This document shows, piece after piece, positions 8,200-16,566 of a DNA stretch of 64,000 nt. Position 1 is the first letter of the stretch. Each line of letters begins with the position of its first letter. Source of the stretch: Rhizomonospora bruguierae (GTDB taxonomy: Bacteria; Actinomycetota; Actinomycetes; Mycobacteriales; Micromonosporaceae); contig NZ_BBQH01000012.1 in assembly GCF_018397995.1 (NCBI RefSeq), forward strand, positions 76,144-140,143. The letters are read 5' to 3'. The notes under the pieces were generated by a model. That model did not search any database, was not told the DNA's origin, and saw only the letters and a program-made list of their open reading frames with translations. The position numbers were made by a program, and so were the translations under genes.

Positions 8200-9023
8200 C
8201 GGAGCACCGCGACGTCGCCGCGTACGCCCTCGGCCTGCTCGACGACCGCGCCGCGAGCCACTTCGAGGAGCACCTGCTCGACTGCGAGTCGTGCGCCGCC
8301 GAACTGGACTCGATGGTCCCGGTGATGGAGGCGCTCGCCGATGTCGATCCGGTCACCCTGGTCGAGCCGGCCGCCGCACCGGCCCCCCAGCGGTTATCCG
8401 CCCCCGGCCGGCGGCACGACTCGGCCCACCCGGCCGGGCACCCCGGCTCCGGCGGGCGCCGGGAGGCGCTGCTGCGGCCGCTCAAGCGGCACCGCCTCGC
8501 CGGGCGCCCGCGGGCGCTGGTGGCCGCGGCCGCGTTCGGGGCCGTGGCGCTGCTCGCGGTCGGCGGGCTGATCGTCGGAGCGCGGTGGAGCGGCAGCGAC
8601 CCGCCGCGGATCCAGGCCGAGAACACGAGCGGCACGCAGAACCCGGCCCGGACCGCCCCGCCACTCGGCCTCGGCGGCCCCGAGGCGCCGGCCGGCAAGA
8701 AGTACGAGGCCACCGACCCGGTGACCGGCGTGCACGCGCTGGTCCTGCTGGAGCGCAAGGCGTGGGGCAGCCAACTGTCGTACGCGATCAGCCAGCTCAC
8801 CGGCCCGCTGACCTGCCGGCTGACGCTGGTCCGGGCCAACGGCACCACCGAGACGCTGGCCAGTTGGAAGGTACCGCCGGCCGGCTACGGCACCCCGAAG
8901 CAGCCGCAGCCGCTGGAACTGCAGACGGCCACCGCCACCGACCCGGACGACCTGGCCCTGGTGCAGGTGCAGGCGGTCGCCCCTAACGGCGTGGTCAAGA
9001 CGCTGGTCGAGATACCGCTGTAA
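8196..9023 (+). CDS. Membrane-anchored ZAS-domain anti-sigma factor
   Basis: The first 45 residues contain the zinc-binding anti-sigma signature with an N-terminal His and HLLDCESC (HxxxCxxC, residues 29-36). A linker rich in Pro and Arg leads to one membrane segment at about residues 111-130 (AAAAFGAVALLAVGGLIVGA) and an external C-terminal domain of about 140 residues with RskA-like features. It should bind the co-encoded ECF factor in the cytoplasm and release it on an extracytoplasmic or redox signal. Start ATG overlaps the sigma stop. A stem-loop terminator follows at 9063. Confidence 0.9.
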   Translation: MTEHRDVAAYALGLLDDRAASHFEEHLLDCESCAAELDSMVPVMEALADVDPVTLVEPAAAPAPQRLSAPGRRHDSAHPAGHPGSGGRREALLRPLKRHRLAGRPRALVAAAAFGAVALLAVGGLIVGARWSGSDPPRIQAENTSGTQNPARTAPPLGLGGPEAPAGKKYEATDPVTGVHALVLLERKAWGSQLSYAISQLTGPLTCRLTLVRANGTTETLASWKVPPAGYGTPKQPQPLELQTATATDPDDLALVQVQAVAPNGVVKTLVEIPL

Positions 9024-9062
9024 CGACGCCACAAGCCAGAACCAGCGCGAGCCAGACCAGCA

Positions 9063-9088
9063 CGAGCCGGGCCACCGAGCCCGGCTCG
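9063..9088 (+). terminator. Stem-loop terminator after the anti-sigma gene
   Basis: CGAGCCGGGC (9063-9072) pairs perfectly with GCCCGGCTCG (9079-9088) around a 6-nt loop, 40 bp after the anti-sigma stop. There is no T-run, as is common in actinobacteria. It separates the sigma/anti-sigma pair from the DUF4142 gene, which has its own promoter candidate. Confidence 0.65.
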
Positions 9089-9140
9089 CGACGTTTCCGG
9101 CGGCCGGCGGAAATTCACCCGGGCCCATCCAGGGAACCGT

Positions 9141-9167
9141 TCATCCGCGGAGCCCCGCCGTCCGTAC
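9141..9167 (+). promoter_or_regulatory. Putative ECF-dependent promoter of the DUF4142 gene
   Basis: TCATCC (9141-9146) and CCGTAC (9162-9167) have the same 15-bp spacer as the element upstream of the sigma gene, and flanking bases (GTT before, G after, TC near the end) also match. It lies about 68 bp upstream of GTG 9235, the same arrangement as at the sigma gene. Confidence 0.55.
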
Positions 9168-9234
9168 TCACCGGTGAAGCAGCGAGCGTCGCGCACCAGT
9201 CCGTCCGTTTCGTTCGTCCCTGGAGGTGATAGGC

Positions 9235-9966
9235 GTGGCGGGGTCAGGCCGATGGATGGTTCGACTGTTTGTCGGCGCCGCCGTGACGCTGTGCGGCCTG
9301 GCGGCCGGTCCGGTCGCCGCCCACGCGGATTCGCTGCCCAAGGGGTACACGATGACCGAGTGGGGCCCGCTCGGCCCGGCCGATATCGACCTGGTGACCA
9401 AGGTGCGGCTGGCCGGCCTGTGGGAGATCCCGGCCGGGGAGATGGCCAAGGAGAAGGGGCACAGCGCCCGGGTCCGGGCGGTCGGCGCGGAGATCGCCAA
9501 GCAGCACCGCGAGCTGGACCTGCTGGCCCGCACCGCCGCCGACAAGCTGTCCCTGCCGCTGCCCGACGAGCCCAACCGCGACCAGCAGGGCTGGTTGCAG
9601 GAGATGCGTGACGCCAGCGGCGCCCAGTTCGACAACGTGTTCATCGAGCGGCTGCGCCAGGCACACGGCAAGATCTTCCCGGCGATCGCCACGGTCCGCG
9701 CCGGCACCCGCAACTCCGTGGTGCGCGAGCTGGCGCAGCGCTCCAACAACTACGTGATGACGCACCTGGTGCTGCTGGAGAGCAGCGGCCTGGTGGACTA
9801 CAACGGGCTGCCCGCGCCGCCGTCGCCGGTCGGCGTCGCGCCCGGCAGCGTGCAACTGTCCACCGACGATGTGCGCGGCGTCAACTCGACGGTCATCTGG
9901 GTCGTCCTCGGTCTCGCGGCGCTGGCCGGCGGGGCCGCCACGATCCGCCTGTTGCGACCGCGGTAG
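9235..9966 (+). CDS. Secreted/membrane-tethered DUF4142 protein
   Basis: The 243-residue protein has an N-terminal signal peptide (hydrophobic core then AAHADS), a mid-region helical DUF4142-type domain (about residues 50-185: repeated amphipathic helices, KQHRELD, QFDNVFIERLRQAHGK, RNSVVRELAQRS, MTHLVLLES) and a C-terminal membrane helix followed by RLLRPR. GTG 9235 sits 4 nt after a full GGAGGTGAT site. DUF4142 proteins are ferritin-like four-helix proteins of unclear function. Because its promoter resembles that of the neighbouring ECF operon, it is probably the direct output of that sigma factor, acting in the envelope. Confidence 0.8.
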   Translation: MAGSGRWMVRLFVGAAVTLCGLAAGPVAAHADSLPKGYTMTEWGPLGPADIDLVTKVRLAGLWEIPAGEMAKEKGHSARVRAVGAEIAKQHRELDLLARTAADKLSLPLPDEPNRDQQGWLQEMRDASGAQFDNVFIERLRQAHGKIFPAIATVRAGTRNSVVRELAQRSNNYVMTHLVLLESSGLVDYNGLPAPPSPVGVAPGSVQLSTDDVRGVNSTVIWVVLGLAALAGGAATIRLLRPR

Positions 9967-9971
9967 CGACT

Positions 9972-10007
9972 TCCCCGCCGCCCGGTAGCCCGACCGGGCG
10001 GCGGGGA
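9972..10007 (+). terminator. Strong stem-loop terminator after the DUF4142 gene
   Basis: A 15-bp perfect stem (TCCCCGCCGCCCGGT at 9972-9986 with its complement at 9993-10007) and a 6-nt loop begin 5 bp after the stop codon. Confidence 0.75.
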
Positions 10008-10020
10008 GCCACGACCCCCG

Positions 10021-10167
10021 GGTCGGTCCTCGACCCCACCCGCCGGCACCCGCCGCCGGCACCGGGACCGACCCGGGATCAGGCAACACCCACGCGGGGA
10101 GGAGGTGAAGCGGCCACACGGTTCGACAGCCGAGCGGCACCCGGGATCCCGTCCCCGGGTGCCGCTC
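10021..10167. other. Hairpin-dense spacer with two further stem-loops
   Basis: GGTCGGTCC (10021-10029) pairs with GGACCGACC (10065-10073) and encloses a smaller GCCGGC stem. A second element, GAGCGGCACCCGGG (10132-10145) with its complement at 10154-10167, forms a 14-bp stem with an 8-nt loop. A perfect GGAGGAGG ribosome-site-like sequence at about 10098-10105 precedes the second stem but leads into no convincing gene. With the terminator at 9972, three hairpins lie within 200 bp. Terminators or a small RNA are both possible. Confidence 0.5.
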
Positions 10168-10222
10168 TTCGTGTGCGCCGGCGGCTCCCGGGCGCCGCCG
10201 ACGGGCGCCGTAGGGTTGACCG

Positions 10223-11086
10223 GTGGGCGAACGGACCCGGCGCGCGGCCGGAATGGCGGCGGCGGTCGACACCGGCACCGCCCGGCTCTCCCCCGACCCG
10301 GACCGGCCCCGCGCCTACACGCTGCTGTTGGACGGGGCGCCGCAGTCGCACGTCGACCTGGACGACCCGACCGCGCTGGAGTTCGAGTACGTACGCCGGC
10401 TCGCGTTCGCCCTCGACCTGGCGGCGCCGGCCGGGCACCCGCTGCGGCTCCTGCACCTCGGCGGCGGGGCGCTGACCCTGCCCCGGTACCTGGCCACCAC
10501 CCGCCCGGGCTCCACGCAGCGCATCGTCGAGATCGACGCGGCCCTGGTCGAGCTGGTCCGGCGGGAACTGCCCTGGCCGCGCTCGGCCGGGCTGCGGGTG
10601 CGCGTCGGGGACGCCCGCGAGGTGGTCACCGGCACCCCGGACGCCGCCTACGACGCCGTCGTGGCGGACGTGTTCGCCGGCTCCCGCACCCCCGCCCACC
10701 TCACCTCGGTGGAGTTCCTCAACCAGGTCGCCCGGGTGCTGCGCCCCGGCGGCTGGTACCTGGCGAACATCGCCGACGGCCCGCCGCTCGCCTTCGCCCG
10801 CGGCCAGGTCGCCACGCTGCGGTCCGTCCTGCCCGAGGTGTGCCTCATCGCGGACGCGGGGGTGCTGCGCGGCCGCCGGTACGGGAACGTGGTGCTGATC
10901 GGGGCGCGCACGCCGCTACCCGCCGCGGAGCTGGCGCGACGCGCCGCCGGGGACTGGTTCCCGAGCCGGCTGGTCACCGGCGGGGACCTGGAACGCTTCG
11001 CCGCCGGTGCCGCCGCCGTGCGGGACGCGACCGCCCGGCCCTCCCCGCCGCCCCCGCCGGACTCCTTCGGAGCTGGGCTGCCCTGA
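10223..11086 (+). CDS. Spermidine synthase-like methyltransferase-fold protein
   Basis: The 287-residue protein has the SAM/polyamine-synthase Rossmann core: LLHLGGGALTLPRYL (nucleotide-binding loop, near residue 73), an acidic strand end IVEID, the GDAREV motif, YDAVVADVF and a Gly/Pro-rich RPGGWYLANI strand. The order fits the spermidine synthase superfamily, here the stand-alone actinobacterial type often annotated as spermidine synthase-like or fused-MFS-like. No membrane segments are present. Substrate is unknown; neighbouring genes give no polyamine context. GTG 10223 is chosen because the superfamily pattern starts soon after. Confidence 0.7.
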   Translation: MGERTRRAAGMAAAVDTGTARLSPDPDRPRAYTLLLDGAPQSHVDLDDPTALEFEYVRRLAFALDLAAPAGHPLRLLHLGGGALTLPRYLATTRPGSTQRIVEIDAALVELVRRELPWPRSAGLRVRVGDAREVVTGTPDAAYDAVVADVFAGSRTPAHLTSVEFLNQVARVLRPGGWYLANIADGPPLAFARGQVATLRSVLPEVCLIADAGVLRGRRYGNVVLIGARTPLPAAELARRAAGDWFPSRLVTGGDLERFAAGAAAVRDATARPSPPPPPDSFGAGLP

Positions 11087-11129
11087 ACCGGTGCCTGGAA
11101 CCGGGCGCTCCGGGGGCTAGAGTGTGCCC

Positions 11130-12038
11130 GTGGCGCAGGGGACCCGGCGGCTGGCACTCCCGCCGCATTACCACCTCGCCGGAACGGTCGGCCAGCTCGC
11201 GATGGGCCGGCACGACCCCTGCGCCCGCTTCGCCGGCGACGCCTTCTGGTGGGCCACCCGCACCCCGGACGGCCCCGGCACGCTCAGCCTCCGCCACGAC
11301 GGCGACGACCTACTCGCCACCGCCTACGGCCCGGGCGCCGGGTGGCTGCTGGACCGCGCCGACGCCGTCGCCGGCCTCCGCGACGACCTGACCGGCTTCG
11401 CCGACCTCGCCCGCGCCCACCCGGTCGTCGCCCGCCTCGCCCACCAGCGTCCCGGCCTGCGCATCCCCGCCACCGGCCGGCTGTTCCCCCGGCTGCTGCG
11501 GGCCATCTTCGAACAGAAGGTCACCGGCACGGAGGCGTTCCGGGCGTACGCGGGCACCGTCCGCCACTTCGGCGAACCCGCGCCCGGCCCGAACCCGCAG
11601 CTGTGGCTCCCGCCGCCGGCCGAGGCGGTGGCGGCCACCCCGTACTGGGTCTTCCACCCGTTCGGCGCCGAGCAGCGTCGCACCGACACGCTCCTGCGCA
11701 CCGCCCGGGTCGCCGCCCGCCTGGACGCCTGCGCCGATTCCGCCGAGGCCACCCGCCGCATGACCGCCATCCCCGGCATCGGTCCCTGGACCGCCGCCGA
11801 GGCGGTCCGCACGGTCTACGGCGACCCGGACGCGGTGAGCGTCGGCGATTACCACATCCCGAACACGGTCGCGTGGGCGCTGGCCGGCGAACCGCGCGGC
11901 GACGACGCCCGCATGCTCACGCTGCTGGAACCGTTCCGCGGCCACCGCGGGCGGGTCTGCGTGCTGCTGGAGCAGGCGGGGATGATGGCGCCCCGCTTCG
12001 GCCCCCGCATGCCCCTGCGCACCTTCGCCCGCTACTGA
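11130..12038 (+). CDS. AlkA-like DNA-3-methyladenine glycosylase (HhH-GPD)
   Basis: The C-terminal half has the HhH-GPD signature: ATGRLFPRLLRAIFEQKVTG, the hairpin MTAIPGIGPWTAAEAV near residue 213, and VGDYHIPN, whose Asp is the expected catalytic residue. The family removes alkylated bases in base excision repair by flipping the base and attacking the glycosidic bond. The N-terminal 100 residues resemble the AlkA N-terminal beta domain. GTG 11130 and GTG 11124 are both possible starts. It sits near the ATP-dependent ligase and LigD-type polymerase genes, a loose DNA-repair neighbourhood. Confidence 0.85.
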   Translation: MAQGTRRLALPPHYHLAGTVGQLAMGRHDPCARFAGDAFWWATRTPDGPGTLSLRHDGDDLLATAYGPGAGWLLDRADAVAGLRDDLTGFADLARAHPVVARLAHQRPGLRIPATGRLFPRLLRAIFEQKVTGTEAFRAYAGTVRHFGEPAPGPNPQLWLPPPAEAVAATPYWVFHPFGAEQRRTDTLLRTARVAARLDACADSAEATRRMTAIPGIGPWTAAEAVRTVYGDPDAVSVGDYHIPNTVAWALAGEPRGDDARMLTLLEPFRGHRGRVCVLLEQAGMMAPRFGPRMPLRTFARY

Positions 12039-12119
12039 CCTTCCTCCGCGGGGACCGCGAGGCGGGAGGGCGGCGGGGATGGGAAGGTCCGAAGGGCGGG
12101 ACGAGGTGGGGTGTTCCGC

Positions 12120-12581
12120 ATGGACGTCAGGATCGAGAAGGGGCGCCCCGGTGACGCCGGAGAGCTGATCACGGTGCAGCGGGCCGCGTTCGTGGGTGAG
12201 GCGCAGCTGTACGGGACGCCGTTCCTGCCGCCGCTGACCGAGCGGCCGGAGGAGGTGTTCGCGCCGGGGGTCGCGGTGCTGGTGGCCCGGCTCGGCGCGC
12301 GGCTGGTGGGGTCGGTGCGCGGGGTGCTGTCCGGCCCGACGTGGCTGGTGAAGCGGCTCGCGGTGGCGCCGGACCTGCACGGGCGCGGGATCGGCAGCCG
12401 GCTGCTCGCGGCGGTCGAGGCCGCCGCACCGCCCGCCGCCACCCAGCTCCAGCTGGACACGGGGGCGCGCAGCGAGCCGAACCTGCGGCTGTACCGGCGG
12501 TACGGGTACGCCGAGGTGGACCGGCGGGCCATCAGCCCCGATGTGACCCTGGTCTACCTGCGTAAACGAATTGCTGGTTGA
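12120..12581 (+). CDS. GNAT-family N-acetyltransferase
   Basis: The 153-residue protein has the GNAT fold: an N-terminal strand-helix unit, then VKRLAVAPDLHGRGIGSRLL (acetyl-CoA pyrophosphate-binding loop with the Q/RxxGxG/A pattern as HGRGIG) and a C-terminal NLRLYRRYGYAEV motif. The substrate cannot be told from sequence. ATG 12120 is preferred over GTG 12111 because a purine-rich GGTGGGG lies upstream. Its end abuts the DNA ligase gene, which suggests cotranscription without implying shared function. Confidence 0.85.
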   Translation: MDVRIEKGRPGDAGELITVQRAAFVGEAQLYGTPFLPPLTERPEEVFAPGVAVLVARLGARLVGSVRGVLSGPTWLVKRLAVAPDLHGRGIGSRLLAAVEAAAPPAATQLQLDTGARSEPNLRLYRRYGYAEVDRRAISPDVTLVYLRKRIAG

Positions 12582-12589
12582 CTGGCGGG

Positions 12590-13678
12590 GTGGACCTGCC
12601 CGTGTTGCCGCCCGTCGAGCCGATGCTCGCCACCGCCGTACCGGAGCTGCCCACCGGGTCCGGCATGAGCTACGAGCCGAAATGGGACGGTTTCCGCTGC
12701 ATCATCTTCCGCGACCGGGACGAGGTCGAGCTGGCCAGCCGCGGCGGCAAGACCCTCACCCGGTACTTCCCGGAGGTGGTCGCCCAGGCCCGCGACCAGC
12801 TCCCCGAGCGCTGCGCGGTCGACGGCGAACTGGTCGTGATCCGGCGGGCGGAGGGCAGCCAGCCGAGGCTGGAGTTCGAACTGCTCGGCCAGCGCATCCA
12901 CCCGGCCGCGTCCCGGATCGCGCTGCTGGCCGAGCAGATCCCCGCCTCGTTCGTCGCGTTTGACCTGCTGGTACTGGGCGACGAGGCGTTCCTGGACCGC
13001 CCGTACGAGCAGCGGCACGACCTGCTCGCGGCCGCGCTGAAGGACGTGGTCCCCCCGGTGTACCGGACGCCGACCACGACGGACCCGCAGGTCGCGCGGC
13101 GCTGGTTCGAGATCTTCGAGGGCGCCGGGCTGGACGGCGTGATCGCCAAGCCGGCGGACCTCCCGTATACGCCCGGCAAGCGGCTCATGTACAAGGTCAA
13201 GCACGCCCGCACGGCGGACGCGGTGGTGGCCGGGTTCCGCTGGCACAAAACGGGGCCGGTGGTGGGCTCGCTGCTGCTGGGGCTGTACGACGACAAGGGG
13301 ACCCTGCACCACGTGGGCGTCTCGTCCAGCTTCTCCATGGCGCGCCGGGCCGACCTGCTGACGGAGCTGAAGCCGTACGAGAACCCGCGGTCGCACCCGT
13401 GGACCGGCGTGGACCCGAACGAGGCGGGCGAGGCCGGCCACCGGGTGCCGGGCGCGGTGAGCCGGTGGACCGGCAAGAAGAACCTGGACTGGGTGCCGCT
13501 GAGGCCGGAACTCGTGGTGGAGGTGGCGTACGACGCGATGGAGGGGGACCGGTTCCGGCACACGGCCCGGTTCGTGCGCTGGCGGCCGGACCGCGACCCC
13601 CGCTCCTGCGGCTACGACCAACTCGAACGGCCGGTCCGCTTCGACGTGGACCGGGTGCTGTCGGGCGACGTGGGCTGA
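12590..13678 (+). CDS. ligC: ATP-dependent DNA ligase, LigC type
   Basis: The 362-residue enzyme has the nucleotidyltransferase motifs in order: motif I EPKWDGFR near residue 24 (Lys adenylated), motif III SFVAFDLLVL, motif IV LDGVIAKP, and motif V LMYKVKHARTADAVV, followed by an OB-fold domain. Length and lack of extra domains fit the LigC group of actinobacteria, accessory ligases able to seal nicks and ends. A LigD-type polymerase lies 1.7 kb away on the other strand, so an NHEJ or excision-repair role is plausible. TTG 12578 overlapping the previous stop is an alternative start; GTG 12590 seems better. Confidence 0.92.
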   Translation: MDLPVLPPVEPMLATAVPELPTGSGMSYEPKWDGFRCIIFRDRDEVELASRGGKTLTRYFPEVVAQARDQLPERCAVDGELVVIRRAEGSQPRLEFELLGQRIHPAASRIALLAEQIPASFVAFDLLVLGDEAFLDRPYEQRHDLLAAALKDVVPPVYRTPTTTDPQVARRWFEIFEGAGLDGVIAKPADLPYTPGKRLMYKVKHARTADAVVAGFRWHKTGPVVGSLLLGLYDDKGTLHHVGVSSSFSMARRADLLTELKPYENPRSHPWTGVDPNEAGEAGHRVPGAVSRWTGKKNLDWVPLRPELVVEVAYDAMEGDRFRHTARFVRWRPDRDPRSCGYDQLERPVRFDVDRVLSGDVG

Positions 13679-13757
13679 CGATCACCGCGCGGGGCCCGGA
13701 TCCGTCGCCCGGCTCGCGTAGCCTCGACCCGTGCCGAATCCCGGGAGGGTCGTTGTC

Positions 13758-15332
13758 GTGAGCCGTCCGCACCGCCGCGCACCGCTCGTCGCGCTGCTGG
13801 CCGGATTCGTCGCCGTGGTCGCCACCGCCGGCTGCTTCCTGCCGGTGGTGATGCCGACCGGCGGCGCCGACCCCGACCACCCGGTGGGGCTGCCGCCGTC
13901 GAGCAGCCCGGGCGGCCCGGCCTGGTCCCGCTGCGACGACGTGCCCGCCAAGCTGGTCGGGCAGGGCGCCCGCGGGATGCGGTACGACTGCGCGACCATC
14001 TCCGTGCCCGCCGACTGGGGCGGCGGCGCCGGCGGCGACAAGCTGGAACTGTCACTCATCCGGATCCGGTCGGCGGACCAGAGCCGGCGCATCGGGTCGC
14101 TGCTGGTGAACCCGGGCGGCCCCGGCGCGTCCGGCGTCGACACCGCGGTGTACCTGTCGTTCGGCCCGTCCTACGGCGGCCTGCCAACGGAGATCACCCG
14201 GCGCTTCGACATCGTCGGCTTCGACCCGCGCGGCGTCGGCCGGTCCAGCCCGATCAAGTGCATGGGCGACCGGGACATGGACGCCTACTTCGGCGCCGAC
14301 CCGGACCCGCGCACCCAGGAGGAGTTCGACCAGGTCGCGGCGATCCGGCAGAAGCTGGTCGCGGGCTGCGTCCGCAAGTACGGCGACGACCTGCGGTACT
14401 ACTCGACCGAGCAGACGGCCCGGGACATCGACGCGATCCGGGCGGCGGTCGGCGACGACAAGACGACTTACCTGGGGTATTCGTACGGCACGCTGCTCGG
14501 CGCCACGTACGCCCAACTGTTCCCCGAGAAGGTGCGGGCGCTGGTGCTGGACGGCGCCGTGGACCCCGAGCAGGACATCGTGGCCGGCTCGGAGTCCCAG
14601 GCGAAGGGCTTCGAGCGGGCGTTCACGAACTTCACCACCTGGTGCCGGAACACCCCGAAGGAGTGCCGGGTGGCGCCGGACGCGCGGGCCGCGATGACCG
14701 ACGCGCTGGAGAAGGCGCGCAGTTCGCCGATGCGGGCCAGCGACGGGCGGGAGGTCACCGCCGGCTGGGCGCTGTGGGCGGCGGTCTCGTCGCTGTACAC
14801 CGAGCAGGGCTGGAAGGAGTTGGCCGACGCGCTGGAGGACTACCAGCGGGGCAACCCGCGCGGCATCCTCAAGCTCGCCGACCGGTACGCCGAGCGGACC
14901 GACGCGGGCGCTTACAGCAACCTGTTCGACGCCAACTCCGCCATCAACTGCACCGACTCGGACACCTCCCTCACCGCCAACAAGATCCGGTCGTACCAGG
15001 AGCAGTGGCGGGCCAAATACCCGCTGTTCGGCGCGCCGATCGCGGTGGACCTGATCACCTGCGCCCAGTGGAGCGCCCCCCGGGACCCGTACCCGACCGG
15101 CGCCGCCAAGGGCGCCCCGCCGATCGTGGTGGTCGGCACGACCGGCGACCCGGCAACCCCATACGAGCAGACCGGGCGGTTGGCCGACATGCTCGGCGTC
15201 GGTCACGTGCTGACCTGGCAGGGCGAGGGGCACACGGCGTACCCGCAGACGCCGTGCGTCACGAACGCGGTGGACGAGTACCTGATCAACCTGACGGTCC
15301 CGGCGGACGGCAAGACCTGCCCCGCCCGGTGA
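13758..15332 (+). CDS. Exported alpha/beta-hydrolase peptidase (tripeptidyl aminopeptidase-like lipoprotein)
   Basis: The protein starts with a lipoprotein-type signal (hydrophobic stretch ending ATAGC, lipidation Cys near residue 27). It continues with an alpha/beta-hydrolase domain: oxyanion region NPGGPGASG, FDIVGFDPRGVGRS, nucleophile elbow GYSYGT (Ser), and a C-terminal TAP-like region with VVVGTTGDPATPYEQ (Asp) and GEGHTAY (His). This matches the SlpD/SlpE and tripeptidyl aminopeptidase group of streptomycetes, which trim secreted peptides. GTG 13758 follows GGGAGGG at 8-nt spacing and is preferred to GTG 13731. Confidence 0.88.
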   Translation: MSRPHRRAPLVALLAGFVAVVATAGCFLPVVMPTGGADPDHPVGLPPSSSPGGPAWSRCDDVPAKLVGQGARGMRYDCATISVPADWGGGAGGDKLELSLIRIRSADQSRRIGSLLVNPGGPGASGVDTAVYLSFGPSYGGLPTEITRRFDIVGFDPRGVGRSSPIKCMGDRDMDAYFGADPDPRTQEEFDQVAAIRQKLVAGCVRKYGDDLRYYSTEQTARDIDAIRAAVGDDKTTYLGYSYGTLLGATYAQLFPEKVRALVLDGAVDPEQDIVAGSESQAKGFERAFTNFTTWCRNTPKECRVAPDARAAMTDALEKARSSPMRASDGREVTAGWALWAAVSSLYTEQGWKELADALEDYQRGNPRGILKLADRYAERTDAGAYSNLFDANSAINCTDSDTSLTANKIRSYQEQWRAKYPLFGAPIAVDLITCAQWSAPRDPYPTGAAKGAPPIVVVGTTGDPATPYEQTGRLADMLGVGHVLTWQGEGHTAYPQTPCVTNAVDEYLINLTVPADGKTCPAR

Positions 15333-15356
15333 GCCGGGGAACGGTGAGGCGGGGAG

Positions 15357-16415
15357 TCAGGGCTTGCGGTCGCGGTCCTTGGAGGGCTGCACCCGCTTGG
15401 GCTCGCCGGGCATCTTCGGGTGGTCCGGCGGGTAGGGCAGGTCGCCCTCGCCCCGACGCTCGTCCCGCTCCGCCCACTCCAGCAGCGGGGTGATGTCGAA
15501 CGGGGCGCCGTCGATGCCGGCGTGCGGGTCGCCGAGCTTGGCGAGGCGGGGCGGCATCGTGCGCAGGTCGAAGTCGTCGGGCTCGACGTCGGGCAGTTCG
15601 TCCCAGGTGACCGGGGCGGAGACGGTGGCCCGGGGGTTGGCGCGCAGCGAGTACGCGCAGGCGATCGTGCGGTCCCGGGCCATCTGGTTGTAGTCGATGA
15701 AGACCCGCTCGCCCCGCTCCTCCTTCCACCACCTGCTGGTGATCAGTTCCGGCCGGCGCCGCTCCAGCTCGCGGGCCAGGGCGATGGTGGCGCGGCGCAC
15801 CTCGACGAACGTCCAGCGGGGGTGGATGCGCAGGTACACGTGCACGCCCCGGCCGCCGGAGGTCTTCGGCCAGCCGGTGGCGCCCAGGTCGGCCAGCAGG
15901 GCGCGCAGCTCGCCGGCGGCGGTCACCACGTCGTCGAAGTCGGTGCCGGGCTGCGGGTCCAGGTCGATGCGCAGCTCGTCGGGGTGGTCCACGGCGTCGC
16001 GCCGGACCGGCCAGGGGTGGAACACCACGGTACCCATCTGCGCGGCCCAGGCCACGTGGGCCAGGTCGGCGGGGCACAGCTCGTCGGCGGTCCGGCCGCT
16101 CGGGAAGCTGATCTTCGCGGTCTCCACCCAGGGCGGCACGCCGCGGGTCGGTATCCGCTTCTGGAAGAACATCTCGCCGTCGATGCCCTCCGGGAAGCGC
16201 TGGAGGGTCGTCGGCCGGTGGCGCAGGGCGCGCAGGATGCCGTCGCCCACGGCCCGGTAGTACTCGAAGATGTCCCGCTTCGTGTAGCCGCGCTCCGGGA
16301 AGTAGACCTTGTCGGGGCTGCTGAGGCGCACCGTGCGCCCGGCCACCTCGACCTCGGTGGTCGCGCCGTTGCCGCGGGACCGCGCGGGCTTCGCGCCCTC
16401 CGTCGAGCCGTCCAT
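15357..16415 (-). CDS. LigD-type NHEJ polymerase domain protein
   Basis: The 352-residue protein is a stand-alone archaeo-eukaryotic-primase-like polymerase: an N-terminal LSSPDKVYFPERGYTK (typical of LigD PolDom), the catalytic LRIDLDPQPG (two Asp), TSGGRGVHVYLRI, and VFIDYNQMARDRTIA. In bacteria this fold fills gaps and adds nucleotides during end joining or excision repair. No ligase or phosphoesterase domain is fused, and no Ku gene is in the window. It is convergent with the peptidase gene and faces away from ligC. The C-terminus is charged and Pro-rich. Confidence 0.9.
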   Translation of the reverse strand: MDGSTEGAKPARSRGNGATTEVEVAGRTVRLSSPDKVYFPERGYTKRDIFEYYRAVGDGILRALRHRPTTLQRFPEGIDGEMFFQKRIPTRGVPPWVETAKISFPSGRTADELCPADLAHVAWAAQMGTVVFHPWPVRRDAVDHPDELRIDLDPQPGTDFDDVVTAAGELRALLADLGATGWPKTSGGRGVHVYLRIHPRWTFVEVRRATIALARELERRRPELITSRWWKEERGERVFIDYNQMARDRTIACAYSLRANPRATVSAPVTWDELPDVEPDDFDLRTMPPRLAKLGDPHAGIDGAPFDITPLLEWAERDERRGEGDLPYPPDHPKMPGEPKRVQPSKDRDRKP

Positions 16416-16529
16416 GACGCGACCCTAGTCGACCGGGGACGCGATCGGGCGGTACGCGGCCGACGCCCCTGACCCGCTGCTTCGTCAACTCGCGTCCGCG
16501 CGTCGACCGGCCGCCTGGGCGCCCACAGC

Positions 16530-16558
16530 GGGAGGCGGCCGGGTGCCGGCCGCCTCCC
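16530..16558 (-). terminator. Terminator hairpin of the chaplin-like gene
   Basis: A perfect 13-bp stem (GGGAGGCGGCCGG at 16530-16542, complement at 16546-16558) with a 3-nt loop lies 8 bp past the stop of the leftward chaplin-like gene. It may also work against rightward read-through. Confidence 0.75.
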
Positions 16559-16566
16559 GGTGCCGG

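Noticed and set aside
10105-11391. 428-codon frame beginning at a perfect GGAGGAGG site
   Set aside because: The frame is Arg/Pro/Gly-rich without domains and overlaps the spermidine-synthase-like and glycosylase genes in another frame. The ribosome-site-like sequence belongs to the hairpin-rich spacer.
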